Assembly (NCBI GenBank): GCA_903907915.1
Contig: CAIVPV010000260.1
Location: 1-33,664, forward strand
Reading direction: 5' to 3'
DNA length: 33,664 nucleotides
Source: an uncultured Cytophagaceae bacterium
GTDB taxonomy: Bacteria > Bacteroidota > Bacteroidia > Cytophagales > Spirosomataceae
The notes beneath the pieces were generated by a model. The model searched no databases. It saw only the letters and a program-made list of their open reading frames with translations, and had not been told where the DNA came from. A program made the translations under genes and the position numbers. Shown here one piece after another: positions 1-6,425 of this stretch (positions are counted from its first letter, which is position 1; each line of letters begins with the position of its first letter).

Positions 1-525
1 GACTTAAAAGCGCACCAAGATTTATCTAGAAAAAAACAACAATACTTTGACCCAGAAATAAACGAAAATTACATACCTTATGTAGTCGAAACGTCCGTAG
101 GGGCTGATCGTTTATTCCTAGCGATTCTTTGCAATGCCTATACAGAAGAAACGGTGGGTGAAGGGGATCAAGAAAAACAACGTGTTTACTTGAATTTCCA
201 CCCAGCTTTAGCTCCTGTGAAAGTAGCTGTGCTTCCTTTAGTCAAGAAGGATGGTTTAGCAGAGAAAGCGCAAGAGATTGTTAAGAACATTAAATTTGCC
301 TTTAATACCACGTACGACGATGGAGGCGCCATAGGCAAGCGTTATACTCGTCAAGATTTAATTGGAACACCGTATTGTGTGGTGGTGGATTACCAAACCA
401 TGGAAGACAACACCGTGACCGTTCGCGATCGCAACACGATGACCCAAGAGCGCATTTCTATAGCAGACCTAAAAGAGAAAATTGGTCATGCTGTATCGAT
501 GGAGCGTATTTTTGAAAACTGTTAA
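1..525 (+). CDS. glyS: Glycine--tRNA ligase, C-terminal part (5' end outside window)
   Basis: An open frame runs from base 1 to the TAA at 523-525, so the start lies outside the window. The enzyme charges tRNA-Gly in the cytoplasm. The visible part contains class II motif 3 (VETSVGADRLFLAIL) and then an anticodon-binding domain (LAPVKVAVLPLVKKDG, followed by TYDDGGAIGKRYTRQDLIGTPYCV). This is the arrangement of the homodimeric, single-chain glycyl-tRNA synthetase used by Bacteroidota rather than the split GlyQ/GlyS form. The internal ATG at 154 lies after motif 3 and is not a plausible start. The next gene begins 24 bp downstream on the same strand. Confidence 0.93.
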   Translation, partial: DLKAHQDLSRKKQQYFDPEINENYIPYVVETSVGADRLFLAILCNAYTEETVGEGDQEKQRVYLNFHPALAPVKVAVLPLVKKDGLAEKAQEIVKNIKFAFNTTYDDGGAIGKRYTRQDLIGTPYCVVVDYQTMEDNTVTVRDRNTMTQERISIADLKEKIGHAVSMERIFENC

Positions 526-549
526 GTTAAAACGCAAACAACGACGATT

Positions 550-2562
550 ATGATCACCGAAGAGACGAATCCAGAAGAATTGGAAACCACTCCCACTATT
601 CCAGAAGAAACACCCGCAGAAGCAACAGTATCTGAAGCAACGCCAGTTGAAGAAACTGTAGTTGAAGAAACTGTAGTCGAAGAGACTGTAGTTGAAGAGG
701 CCGCAGTTGAAGAGACTGTAGTCGAAGAGGCCGCAGTTGAAGAGACTGTAGTCGAAGCAGCAGCTCCTGCAGAAGTGGTATTTCCAGTGGTGGAAGAAAA
801 AGCCGTTGAATTTCCTGTTTTAGATTTAACTAAAGCAACAAAAGAGAGCATTCTAGCTTTTTATGAGCAATTGAAAGCCATTCTTCAAGTGAGCGCCTCA
901 TCGGCGAATTTTAAAAAGGTCGATGAATTAACGAAAGAAGTTAGAACATTTTGGGAAGCCATTAAGCAGGGCGAACGCGCTGAGGCTTTAGCTGCTTTTA
1001 AAGGTGGAAATGACGATTCAGAAGAAGGATTCTCTTTTAAAGGGGATGAAATCTCGCAAAAAATCGATGCTATATCTGCCTTTATTCGAACAGAGAGGTC
1101 TGCTTTCTTCTCTAATTTAGAGAAATTAAGAGAGAAGGCATTAGAGGGAAAAACGCGTTTAATCAATGAATTAAGAACCTTAGTAGATTCGGATGATAAT
1201 TCAGATCCCGCACACGTAAATGCTAGCTTTAAGGCCTTCAAGAAGATTCAAGAAGAGTGGAAAGGTTTAGGAAGTGTGCAAGGTCCCATGAATCAAACGC
1301 TTTGGCAGAGTTATCATGCCTTAGTGGATCGTTTCTATAGCAATAGAAGTATTTTCTTTGAATTATTAGAATTAGATCGTAAGAAAAATTTACAAGCTAA
1401 AGAGGTAATTGCAGCTAAACTTGAGCTCATGGCTGCTGCCATTAGTGAAGGAGGAAATGTTCAAAAACTGTTAAAAGAAGCAGAGGAACTTTTCGAAGAG
1501 TATAAGCACATTGGACCTGCGAATAGAGACGATAATGAGGCACTTTGGACGCGTGTGAAGAAATCATTAGATGTACTTTTTGAACAAAAAAGAGCCTTAA
1601 ATGATGCACAAAAACAAGTTTTCTCAGATAATTTAAAAGTGAAGCGTGAAATCGCAGATCTGATGAAGCATTATGCAAGCTTCACTGCAGCTAATATTAG
1701 CGAGTGGAATCAGGCATCTAAAGCCGTTTTAGCGCTACAAGAGCAATGGAATAATTTAAAAGGTGGATTGCCTCGTGATGGAGGAAAAGAGGTGAGTCAT
1801 AACTTTTGGTCAGACTTAAAAACTTTCTTCAAACATAAGAGTGAGTTCTTCTCGAAAATCGATGCAGAACGCAAAGCGAACTTAGCCGCGAAGCAAGCCT
1901 TGATAGACCAGGTAAATGGTATCGTAGAAACAGGCACCATCACCCCTGAAGTGACTCAAATGGTCATCGAAACACAGAAAAAGTGGAAAGAGATCGGTCA
2001 CGTACCAGAAAAACAAAAAGATTCCATCTACGCGAAATTCAAGGCAGCGTGTGATGACTACTTTAATTTAACACGCGAGAAAGGCAAGAATGCGAAGGAC
2101 GTAGAGTTCGAAGCGAATTTAGAGGCTAAGAAAGCGATTCTAACCGAAATGGAAGCCATGTTACAGGATCCTAGTCTTTTAGCATCCTTAGGCCAAAAGA
2201 AAGCGGCATGGGACGCAATCGGATTCGTACCACGTAGAGATGTAAAAGCAATTCAAGAAAGTTTCCGCAACACGTGGAATGCTTTGATTGATTTAGCACG
2301 TACACAACCAAAAGAGCAATTAGCAGCTTGGGGCTTTGAATTGAAATCATTGGCTTCTGAAGCAAATACGGGTGGGGAGGAGAAAAAATCAGCTTCTCCT
2401 GATGCGCGTAAGAAAATTCAAACTCTAGAAAATGATATCGCCGTGTTAACCAATAACTTAGAATTCTTCGCGAAGTCTAAAAATTCGGATAAACTACGAG
2501 AGGAAGTGGAAAAGAAAATTGCTCAAGCGGAAAAAGAACTCGCACAATTGAAAAAAGATTAA
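550..2562 (+). CDS. DUF349 domain-containing protein with acidic repeat N-terminus
   Basis: This is a 670-residue cytoplasmic protein without signal peptide or membrane segment. Residues 1 to about 75 are very acidic and low in complexity, with tandem VEETV and VEEAA pentapeptides. From about residue 95 to 610 there are repeated helical units with the spaced tryptophans typical of DUF349 (for example EEWKGLGSV, EEYKHIGPANR, EQWNNLKGG, KKWKEIGHVPEK, KAAWDAIGFVPR). The last 45 residues form a predicted coiled coil (TLENDIAVLTNNLEFF onwards). DUF349 proteins are common in Bacteroidota, and their molecular role is not established. The ATG at 550 is the first start after glyS and has no alternative upstream. 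A role beside translation genes is only positional. Confidence 0.88.
   Translation: MITEETNPEELETTPTIPEETPAEATVSEATPVEETVVEETVVEETVVEEAAVEETVVEEAAVEETVVEAAAPAEVVFPVVEEKAVEFPVLDLTKATKESILAFYEQLKAILQVSASSANFKKVDELTKEVRTFWEAIKQGERAEALAAFKGGNDDSEEGFSFKGDEISQKIDAISAFIRTERSAFFSNLEKLREKALEGKTRLINELRTLVDSDDNSDPAHVNASFKAFKKIQEEWKGLGSVQGPMNQTLWQSYHALVDRFYSNRSIFFELLELDRKKNLQAKEVIAAKLELMAAAISEGGNVQKLLKEAEELFEEYKHIGPANRDDNEALWTRVKKSLDVLFEQKRALNDAQKQVFSDNLKVKREIADLMKHYASFTAANISEWNQASKAVLALQEQWNNLKGGLPRDGGKEVSHNFWSDLKTFFKHKSEFFSKIDAERKANLAAKQALIDQVNGIVETGTITPEVTQMVIETQKKWKEIGHVPEKQKDSIYAKFKAACDDYFNLTREKGKNAKDVEFEANLEAKKAILTEMEAMLQDPSLLASLGQKKAAWDAIGFVPRRDVKAIQESFRNTWNALIDLARTQPKEQLAAWGFELKSLASEANTGGEEKKSASPDARKKIQTLENDIAVLTNNLEFFAKSKNSDKLREEVEKKIAQAEKELAQLKKD
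646..750 (+). repeat. 15-bp coding tandem repeat, seven units
   Basis: Seven consecutive 15-bp units of the form GTYGAAGARRCYGYA fill 646-750 in frame, followed by a partial eighth. Each encodes VEETV or VEEAA. Units differ mainly at third codon positions and by a switch between ACTGTA and GCCGCA, so the array is old enough to have diverged but similar enough for slippage to change its length by whole pentapeptides. Confidence 0.85.
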
Positions 2563-2579
2563 TTTTTTTCAATCAATCT

Positions 2580-2610
2580 TTTGCGTTTTAATCCATTTGG
2601 CTTACTTTTG
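2580..2610 (+). promoter_or_regulatory. Bacteroidota housekeeping promoter for tRNA-Thr
   Basis: TTTG at 2580-2583 and TACTTTTG at 2603-2610 are separated by 19 bp. They match exactly the TTTG-N19-TAnnTTTG consensus known for the Bacteroidota primary sigma factor. Transcription would start near 2617, just before the tRNA at 2624. This is the clearest consensus promoter in the window and supports the assignment to Bacteroidota. Confidence 0.75.
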
Positions 2611-2623
2611 TGAACTCAAATGC

Positions 2624-2696
2624 GCCTCCTTAGCTCAGCTGGTAGAGCAACTGATTTGTAATCAGTAGGTCATTGGTTCGATCCCGATAGGAGGCT
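2624..2696 (+). tRNA. tRNA-Thr (anticodon TGT)
   Basis: A full cloverleaf can be drawn by eye. The acceptor stem GCCTCCT pairs with AGGAGGC, the D arm is GCTC/GAGC, the anticodon stem ACTGA/TCAGT carries loop TTTGTAA with anticodon TGT at 2657-2659, and the T arm ATTGG/CCGAT holds loop TTCGATC. The discriminator base is T and CCA is not encoded. It would read ACA threonine codons. A consensus promoter lies just upstream and a rho-independent terminator just downstream, so it is a single-gene transcription unit. Confidence 0.95.
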
Positions 2697-2701
2697 CAAG
2701 A

Positions 2702-2730
2702 AGCTCGACAGCAATGTCGGGCTTTTTTGT
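2702..2730 (+). terminator. Rho-independent terminator after tRNA-Thr
   Basis: AGCTCGACA (2702-2710) pairs with TGTCGGGCT (2715-2723), with one G-T pair, around a GCAA tetraloop and is followed by a T tract. It ends tRNA transcription. The opposite strand lacks a good T tract, so it probably does not also serve the convergent small genes. Confidence 0.85.
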
Positions 2731-2758
2731 TTTAGTGTCAGTTCAATTCAACAAGTAA

Positions 2759-3094
2759 TTAATACAACAAATGCTGCTTAGATGAATTACGCCAGCCAGC
2801 CTGACTCTCATAATCAACGAAGTACACTTTTAATTCTGCTTGACTTTCGTAGCGAACAAAATAGATCTTCTTCTTAGCTTGACTTACAAACTTAGTAAAG
2901 AACCACTTGCCATCATTCATTCCTGCTTGACTTTCGTATTTCACTTTAAACACTTTTAAATCAGCTTGACTTTCGTAATTAACGACAAATACTTTAACAT
3001 CTGATTGGCTTTCATAATCGACAGAAAAGACCTTTTGACACTTAGCTGAAAGGCTAAATAATAGAAAGCAGGATAATAGGGCTATTTTTTTCAT
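2759..3094 (-). CDS. Secreted repeat protein, probable 7(1) septoil-knot (DUF6150) family
   Basis: This 111-residue protein begins with a signal peptide (MKKIALLSCFLLFSLSAKCQ), so the mature part of about 90 residues is likely periplasmic or surface exposed. The mature chain is almost entirely six imperfect repeats of about 13-18 residues with the core [FY]xVxYESQA (FSVDYESQS, FVVNYESQA, FKVKYESQA, FFTKFVSQA, YFVRYESQA, YFVDYESQA), and it closes with GWRNSSKQ. This pattern agrees with the family I know as DUF6150, renamed septoil knot because its small repeat fold is predicted to form a 7(1) knot. Recognition is from memory of the motif; no search was run. The function of the family is unknown. 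It is the last gene of a possible three-gene minus-strand operon, 20 bp after the small membrane ORF. Confidence 0.7.
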   Translation of the reverse strand: MKKIALLSCFLLFSLSAKCQKVFSVDYESQSDVKVFVVNYESQADLKVFKVKYESQAGMNDGKWFFTKFVSQAKKKIYFVRYESQAELKVYFVDYESQAGWRNSSKQHLLY

Positions 3095-3114
3095 AAAAAT
3101 TTATAATTAATTAT

Positions 3115-3225
3115 CTACTGCTTGGATAGAGTCATCCAAAAAATTAAATAAATCAAGATTACAGCGCCAAGGCTTATACCAAAGGTCCCCCCCCCTAGCC
3201 ATCTATCATTTGCATTTCTATTCAT
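3115..3225 (-). CDS. Small single-pass membrane protein, 36 residues (unannotated)
   Basis: A short ORF starts at the ATG at 3225, 5 bp after the stop of the upstream minus-strand gene, and ends at the TAG at 3115-3117. It begins MNRNANDRWLGGG and continues with one hydrophobic helix (ISLGAVILIYLIFW), ending in TLSKQ: a polar N-terminus, one membrane segment and a short tail. The three glycine codons are one run of nine G, in frame only when the run has nine bases or differs by multiples of three; with eight the frame stops almost at once. Tight spacing to both neighbours supports a real gene in a three-gene operon. I do not recognise a family. It could be a chance ORF. Confidence 0.5.
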   Translation of the reverse strand: MNRNANDRWLGGGTFGISLGAVILIYLIFWMTLSKQ

Positions 3226-3230
3226 AAAAA

Positions 3231-3656
3231 TCAATTTTTAGGTAAACCATCCTTCAATTTTTTCTCTATATCGGGGTGTAAAATAACTTTTCCGAATATC
3301 CCCACCCCTACCATTTTGATCTTTCCATCCCAACGAACATTGGTAATTGAGAATAAATAATAATCATCAACAACTACATTTTCATCTACAAACTTATCTG
3401 TAAATGCACCTCCAATTGCAGCTCCAAACGTTGCCCCTAATTGAGCAAATTCATTGTCATTTTCACTCTTTAGTTTATCGATTTCTGAGTTCAATAATTG
3501 CCGCATTTTGTCTTTCAAAATGAGCTTATGTTCAGCAGAAGAAGGGTTCGTTGCAAAGGCTCCAATACACAAAAGAAGTAAAAATAATAGGTATAAATTT
3601 CTAGACGAACTAGGACCACTTGAGTCTTGTCTTTGCTTCACAGTTGAATTCGTCAT
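3231..3656 (-). CDS. Small membrane-anchored or secreted protein, DUF4359-like
   Basis: This is a 141-residue protein when started at the ATG at 3656; a TTG three codons earlier (3665) would add MYP and is less likely. Residues 1-20 are polar, residues 21-37 are hydrophobic (LYLLFLLLLCIGAFA, a signal anchor or signal peptide), then comes a charged helix (KDKMRQLLNSEIDKLK) and a C-terminal segment (DDYYLFSITNVRWDGKIKMV, then GIFGKVILHPDIEKKL). The DYYLFSI...VGIFGKV pattern resembles DUF4359, a family of small secreted proteins of unknown role, but this is a weak visual match. It is first in a possible operon with the 36-residue membrane ORF (5-bp gap) and the repeat protein. Confidence 0.6.
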   Translation of the reverse strand: MTNSTVKQRQDSSGPSSSRNLYLLFLLLLCIGAFATNPSSAEHKLILKDKMRQLLNSEIDKLKSENDNEFAQLGATFGAAIGGAFTDKFVDENVVVDDYYLFSITNVRWDGKIKMVGVGIFGKVILHPDIEKKLKDGLPKN

Positions 3657-3780
3657 GGGATACAATTTTATGTTTTATTGAATTTAAGAACTTATAATAT
3701 AGTACATCTATTTTGTCGAAAGTATTTATTTAACGGTTATAATTAAAAAAGGAGTCGAAAATCTTTATTTTCATTTAAAA

Positions 3781-3796
3781 GTGCATTATATTGCAC
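3781..3796. promoter_or_regulatory. HipB operator O1 (palindrome)
   Basis: GTGCATTATATTGCAC is a near-perfect palindrome of 16 bp lying 57 bp upstream of the second copy. Its internal TTG (3791-3793) sits where a -33 element would precede the AT-rich TATTTTTTG at 3816-3824. A repressor bound here would cover the promoter. Confidence 0.65.
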
Positions 3797-3842
3797 AAAA
3801 TATACTGAAATAAGCTATTTTTTGAAATTATAACAATCAAAA

Positions 3843-3858
3843 GAGCATTATAATGCAC
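3843..3858. promoter_or_regulatory. HipB operator O2 overlapping the hipB start codon
   Basis: GAGCATTATAATGCAC contains the perfect 12-bp palindrome GCATTATAATGC (3845-3856) and matches O1 at 14 of 16 positions. It covers the ATG at 3853. The centre-to-centre distance from O1 is 62 bp, close to six helical turns, so two bound dimers would face the same side of the DNA. This fits autoregulation by the encoded HipB, as known for HipB operators. Confidence 0.65.
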
Positions 3859-4092
3859 CTAAATAACCTCATTGAAACCCTAAAAAAGCGCCGAATTAGA
3901 CTGCAAGTGACTCAAGAAACGCTCTCTTTGTTAACAGGTGTCAGCTTAAGGACGATTAAACAATTGGAAGCAGGTAACGGTAATCCGACCTTAGAAACCA
4001 TTCAAAAATTAGCTGATGTTTTAGGGTTAGAATTGCGATTAGAAATTAAAAATACAAGCATAGAAAATGAGGTCGACAACGATTCTATATAA
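3853..4092 (+). CDS. hipB: HipB-like XRE-family antitoxin/repressor
   Basis: A 79-residue protein, mostly one Cro/C1-type helix-turn-helix domain (residues about 5-62): TLKKRRIRLQVTQETLSLLT for helices 1-2, then GVSLRTIKQLEAGNGNPTLE for the recognition helix and turn. HipB dimers bind palindromes upstream of hip operons and also hold the kinase toxin. The start ATG lies inside the O2 palindrome; no better in-frame start exists. The 3' end overlaps hipS by 26 bp, which suggests translational coupling. The acidic, disordered tail (NTSIENEVDNDS) resembles HipB C-termini. Confidence 0.85.
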   Translation: MHLNNLIETLKKRRIRLQVTQETLSLLTGVSLRTIKQLEAGNGNPTLETIQKLADVLGLELRLEIKNTSIENEVDNDSI

Positions 4093-4393
4093 GACTGAAC
4101 CGGCAGGAATTTTGAGCCAATTAGCTAACGGAAGTTTTCATTTTCGGTATTTAGAAACATGGCTTGAAGACAAGAAAAAACCGGCCATAAGTTTGACCAT
4201 GCCGAAGTCAAAAAAGGAGTTCAAATCCCCTCACCTCTTCCCCGTATTTTTTCATTTATTACCGGAGGGAGCAAACAAACAGGCGGTCTGTAAATTCAAG
4301 AAGATAGACCCGGCGGATCATTTTGGAATGCTACTTCACACCGCTCAATTTGATACGAGTGGAGCCATCACCATTCATCAGTCACTGAACTAA
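4067..4393 (+). CDS. hipS: HipS-like protein (detached HipA N-terminal subdomain)
   Basis: This 108-residue protein corresponds to the N-subdomain 1 found at the start of classical HipA kinases: an N-terminal strand pair (TTILYKTEPAGILSQLANGS), the segment KKPAISLTMPKSKKEF, then the conserved HLFPVFFHLLPEGANKQ and a C-terminal stretch ending QFDTSGAITIHQ. It has no kinase motifs. In the characterised E. coli HipBST system the separate HipS acts as antitoxin by contacting the HipT kinase. The gene overlaps hipB by 26 bp, and its TAA touches the ATG of hipT, so the three are one translationally linked operon. Which of HipB or HipS neutralises the toxin here is inference. Confidence 0.85.
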   Translation: MRSTTILYKTEPAGILSQLANGSFHFRYLETWLEDKKKPAISLTMPKSKKEFKSPHLFPVFFHLLPEGANKQAVCKFKKIDPADHFGMLLHTAQFDTSGAITIHQSLN

Positions 4394-5377
4394 ATGTATA
4401 CCCAACTCCTCTTTTGTCCAAGTACGTTAACGGAAGGAAATGCTACCTACAGCCGCTCTGCCATTCAGCGACTTTTCTCTAATCACAAAGTCGCCCATGT
4501 ACTTCCTTATGATTCTCCGTCGAGTTCTGAACTGGTGGCTGGTACTTTCTTTGAAAATAGAACCAGTAGGTCAATTGCTGGGGCTCAGGAGAAATATTCT
4601 TTGGTATTAGAGAAGAATAAATTGCGACTTGCACAACCCGGGGAAAGCGGGCAGTACCTTTTGAAGCCGATTCCTACCTTAGGGAGAAATAAACACGGGA
4701 TGCCTGCAAACGAACATCTAACGATGCAGATTGCAAAGCAGGTATTTCAAATCGAGACGGCGGAGAATGGGATTATATTCTTCCAAAATGGAGAAATGGC
4801 CTATTTAACAAAACGCTTCGACTATAATGAGGCAGGACAAAAGCTGGCAAAAGAGGACTTTGCCGTTTTAGCAGGCAGAACGCCACAAACCCATGGCATT
4901 AATTACAAATACGAAGGAAATTACCTCGAATTTTTCCAAATCATGCAACAATACGTGCCTGCTTATGCCGTCGAAGCTTCTAAACTATTTAAACTCATCC
5001 TTTTTAATTACCTATTCTCAAATGGGGACGCGCATCTAAAGAATTTCTCCTTATTGGAAACATCCGATGGTGATTTCGTTTTGAGCCCTGCCTATGATCT
5101 TTTAAACACAGAGATGCACCAGGCAGAAATTGATTTCGCACTTCAAGGCGGTCTCTACCCTAAATCACAATACCAAGGCAAAATACTGAACCAATTTCAA
5201 CAATTGGGGAAACTGGCCCATATCCCAGAGAAGATGGTGGAACGCATTATAACTCAAATGCTAGCTAATCCATCAGAGGTAGAAAGATTAATTAGAAATT
5301 CTTTCCTCGATGAAAGTGCTCAAAAAAACTATTTGCAAAGCTACCAAGGGAGACTAAAGCGGTTGAAATACACCTAA
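4394..5377 (+). CDS. hipT: HipT-like serine/threonine kinase toxin
   Basis: This 327-residue HipA-family kinase lacks the N-terminal subdomain that is encoded separately by hipS. Visible kinase motifs are the Gly-rich loop SIAGAQEK (residues 60-67, whose serine matches the autophosphorylated Ser150 of E. coli HipA), an ATP-site lysine in YLLKP (K91), the catalytic NGDAHLKN (residues 210-217, D212) and the metal-binding AYDLLN (D235). All appear intact. HipA kinases phosphorylate glutamyl-tRNA synthetase and E. coli HipT phosphorylates tryptophanyl-tRNA synthetase; the target here is unknown. The loop reads SIA as in HipA rather than the SIS described for E. coli HipT. The 3' end overlaps the convergent glycosyltransferase gene by 4 bp. 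Confidence 0.88.
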   Translation: MYTQLLFCPSTLTEGNATYSRSAIQRLFSNHKVAHVLPYDSPSSSELVAGTFFENRTSRSIAGAQEKYSLVLEKNKLRLAQPGESGQYLLKPIPTLGRNKHGMPANEHLTMQIAKQVFQIETAENGIIFFQNGEMAYLTKRFDYNEAGQKLAKEDFAVLAGRTPQTHGINYKYEGNYLEFFQIMQQYVPAYAVEASKLFKLILFNYLFSNGDAHLKNFSLLETSDGDFVLSPAYDLLNTEMHQAEIDFALQGGLYPKSQYQGKILNQFQQLGKLAHIPEKMVERIITQMLANPSEVERLIRNSFLDESAQKNYLQSYQGRLKRLKYT

Positions 5378-6351
5378 ACGTCCCACATCTCCTCGACCGT
5401 CCTGATAATCCCAGGTAAATCCTGTTTTTTCATACAATCAAAATGGCCTTTAGGACATGTTTTTGTCCCAAAATTCGAGCAAGGCTGACAGCTTAAGTCA
5501 GGCACAATAGATTGAAAAACGCGAGCAGAGGATTCCGCAGGCATCAATGGTTCCACTTGTAAGGCCGGCGATGTAGCTCCCCAGATGGCAATCACATTTT
5601 TATCAAACGCACAAGCGATATATAACATGCCGGTGTCATGTGAGATGACTTCTCGGGCTTTGGAAACAATTAAAGCAGATTCATGCAAAGAATAAGCTCC
5701 GCAGGTATTTACGATGCGCGCAGGATCCAGTAATGCTAATTCGTCCCCATCCGCTTTTTCCTCTTTCCCTCCCACTAGGACGATGGGGTACGGAATTTGG
5801 GAACATACTACCTTCAATGATTCTAAAGGCAATTTCTTCGTAAAATAGGAGGCTCCAATGACCAAAGCCACGTAGCCGCCTGGAAAAAAGGACGGCTCAC
5901 TAGTGCCGGACGGAACAAAATAATCCAGCCCCTTTCCGTCGTAGGTGACGCCTAATGGGGCTAAGGTATCCACGCTTCGCAATGAAATATGACGCTCAGG
6001 CATCCGATTCACTCCGAATTTGGTTAATAAAAACTTCTCAACACTCAACTTATTATAGGATAAATAAGGGACAACTAAGGCCTTTCGAATCCGCAAACTG
6101 CGCAAATTCTTATGCAAATCGATGATATAATCGAATGAAAAGGCCTTTAATTCTTGGATGGTAGCGGTTAAATCATTTTCGAAATAATGAAAGTGATCTA
6201 TGTATGGATTCGCCTCAGTTACCGCCTTCATCGACTTCTTTGTTAAGAAATGAATCTCCACACCAGTAATCTGCTGCTTCGCGCAACGAAGTGCTGGGGA
6301 AGCTAAAACGATGTCACCGATGGCCGAAAAACGAATAAAAAGTAGACGCAT
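5374..6351 (-). CDS. Glycosyltransferase family 9 (heptosyltransferase-like)
   Basis: A 325-residue enzyme starting MRLLFIRFSAIGDIVLASPA, the N-terminal signature of family 9 transferases, which add heptose or similar sugars from nucleotide donors to the lipopolysaccharide core at the inner face of the cytoplasmic membrane. The C-terminal half has the donor-site segment VGGKEEKADGDEL, then ESALIVSKAREVISHDTGMLYIA and the conserved IAIWGATSP. The end carries a cysteine cluster (SCQPCSNFGTKTCPKGHFDCM) as seen in many Bacteroidota members. The exact acceptor cannot be read from sequence. It is divergent from the M24 peptidase gene, with 74 bp between the starts. Confidence 0.88.
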   Translation of the reverse strand: MRLLFIRFSAIGDIVLASPALRCAKQQITGVEIHFLTKKSMKAVTEANPYIDHFHYFENDLTATIQELKAFSFDYIIDLHKNLRSLRIRKALVVPYLSYNKLSVEKFLLTKFGVNRMPERHISLRSVDTLAPLGVTYDGKGLDYFVPSGTSEPSFFPGGYVALVIGASYFTKKLPLESLKVVCSQIPYPIVLVGGKEEKADGDELALLDPARIVNTCGAYSLHESALIVSKAREVISHDTGMLYIACAFDKNVIAIWGATSPALQVEPLMPAESSARVFQSIVPDLSCQPCSNFGTKTCPKGHFDCMKKQDLPGIIRTVEEMWDV

Positions 6352-6425
6352 AATTAAATTCTGAATTTAAAGTTAATTCATCCCGGGAGAATTTCTATTG
6401 TTAATGTTTTATTTTAAATTTAACC

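Noticed and set aside
522-851. Minus-strand ORF rich in Ser/Thr/Val opposite the DUF349 N-terminus
   Set aside because: It is the antisense reading of the 15-bp coding repeat; low complexity explains its length and there is no sign of a real protein.
2702-2730. Terminator hairpin acting also for the minus-strand small-gene operon
   Set aside because: On the minus strand the stem is followed by TTCTTGAGC rather than a T tract, so bidirectional use is not supported.
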